Shown one piece after another: positions 63,933 through 64,000 of a stretch of 64,000 nt of DNA; within the stretch, counting starts at the first letter, position 1, and every line of letters starts with the position of its first letter. Source of the stretch: Natrialba taiwanensis DSM 12281 (GTDB lineage: Archaea > Halobacteriota > Halobacteria > Halobacteriales > Natrialbaceae); contig NZ_AOIL01000042.1 of assembly GCF_000337595.1 (NCBI RefSeq), forward strand, positions 183,558 through 247,557, in the 5' to 3' direction. Under the pieces are notes generated by a model. It was not told the DNA's origin. It searched no databases and was given only the letters and a program-made list of their open reading frames with translations. The position numbers and the translations under genes are program-made.

Positions 63933-64000
63933 TGAAATACGTCCGATTCCGCGACCCGGCCGGTGCAGTCCGACGCGGCGAGTTCGAGAGCGGCCACGTT
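63933..64000 (+). CDS. Fumarylacetoacetase-family hydrolase, cut by window end
   Basis: The frame opens at the ATG 63933 and reads MKYVRFRDPAGAVRRGEFESG, the usual N-terminus of haloarchaeal fumarylacetoacetate hydrolase-family proteins, which cleave acylpyruvates in aromatic breakdown. Only 22 codons are in the window. A short stem CCGAG-ATAACCC-CTCGG lies immediately upstream of the ATG. Confidence 0.7.

Noticed and set aside
63736-63933. A 65-codon minus-strand frame before the fumarylacetoacetase gene
   Set aside because: No haloarchaeal codon bias or recognised domain, and it spans the probable promoter of the plus-strand gene.
1-64000. Frequent GAGTTCA/TGAACTC words in many places
   Set aside because: Most lie in coding sequence as Glu-Leu or Glu-Phe codon pairs common in acidic haloarchaeal proteins; I cannot count enrichment over codon expectation, so no claim is made.

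Overview
The window is chromosomal DNA of a haloarchaeon (class Halobacteria). The proteins are very acidic, GC at third codon positions is high, many starts are leaderless, and typical families are present: halolysin, Trk/Trh potassium genes, GfcR, HTH-10 regulators, type III RuBisCO, Nop5/fibrillarin, RfcL and UspA-fused permeases. Gene content fits the Natrialba/Natrinema/Haloterrigena side of the class, but I cannot fix the genus from sequence alone. The first ~93 bases are not clean genome: an exact 25-base end of the Illumina TruSeq adapter sits at 68-92 and cuts an NhaC-type antiporter gene.

Layout. 0.1-3.2 kb: NhaC fragment, AI-2E permease, DUF302 protein, cold-shock protein. 3.7-8.6 kb: two tandem amino-acid permeases fused to double UspA domains. 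8.7-10.3 kb: nop5-flpA (C/D-box RNA methylation). 10.4-18.3 kb: an exported beta-propeller protein, then two potassium-uptake loci (trkA-trkH on minus; trkA-trkH plus an Lrp/AsnC regulator with a TrkA-C domain and a zinc ribbon on plus), separated by a perfect inverted repeat. 18.5-33.8 kb: acyl-CoA synthetase, gshA, a repeat-rich lipoprotein, gfcR, HAD phosphatases, an HTH-10 regulator, panB, a hydrolase, a NYN nuclease-like protein, a Tat-exported halolysin, gcvT-gcvH and a Xre regulator. 33.9-38.2 kb: an accessory pocket with a 110-bp MITE-like element, small zinc and HTH proteins, a degenerate M48 peptidase homologue, and a VapBC-type module whose toxin is frameshifted and which is flanked by the relic of a tandem duplication reaching into rfcL. 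38.2-47.7 kb: rfcL, bioF, type III rbcL, an acidic protein, small zinc and membrane proteins, sucCD and a UbiA prenyltransferase. 48.7-54.5 kb: a redox island with a cupredoxin-sugar dehydrogenase fusion and a PQQ alcohol-dehydrogenase-like enzyme paired with a Tat-signal subunit. About 55.0 kb: tRNA-Glu(TTC) flanked by partial tRNA copies.

The most interesting system is 55.3-61.8 kb: a divergent cluster of phosphodiesterase/nucleotide pyrophosphatase, inositol-3-phosphate synthase, TatD-like hydrolase, two xylose-isomerase-fold proteins and a UbiA prenyltransferase. It matches the family composition of the bacterial Ebo (Edb) operon, but the dehydroquinate-synthase-like EboD appears to be replaced by a different sugar-phosphate cyclase, inositol-3-phosphate synthase. 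I infer a pathway that makes, prenylates and trims a cyclitol-derived compound at the membrane. An HTH-10 regulator and a SAM methyltransferase follow. The window ends inside a fumarylacetoacetase-family gene.
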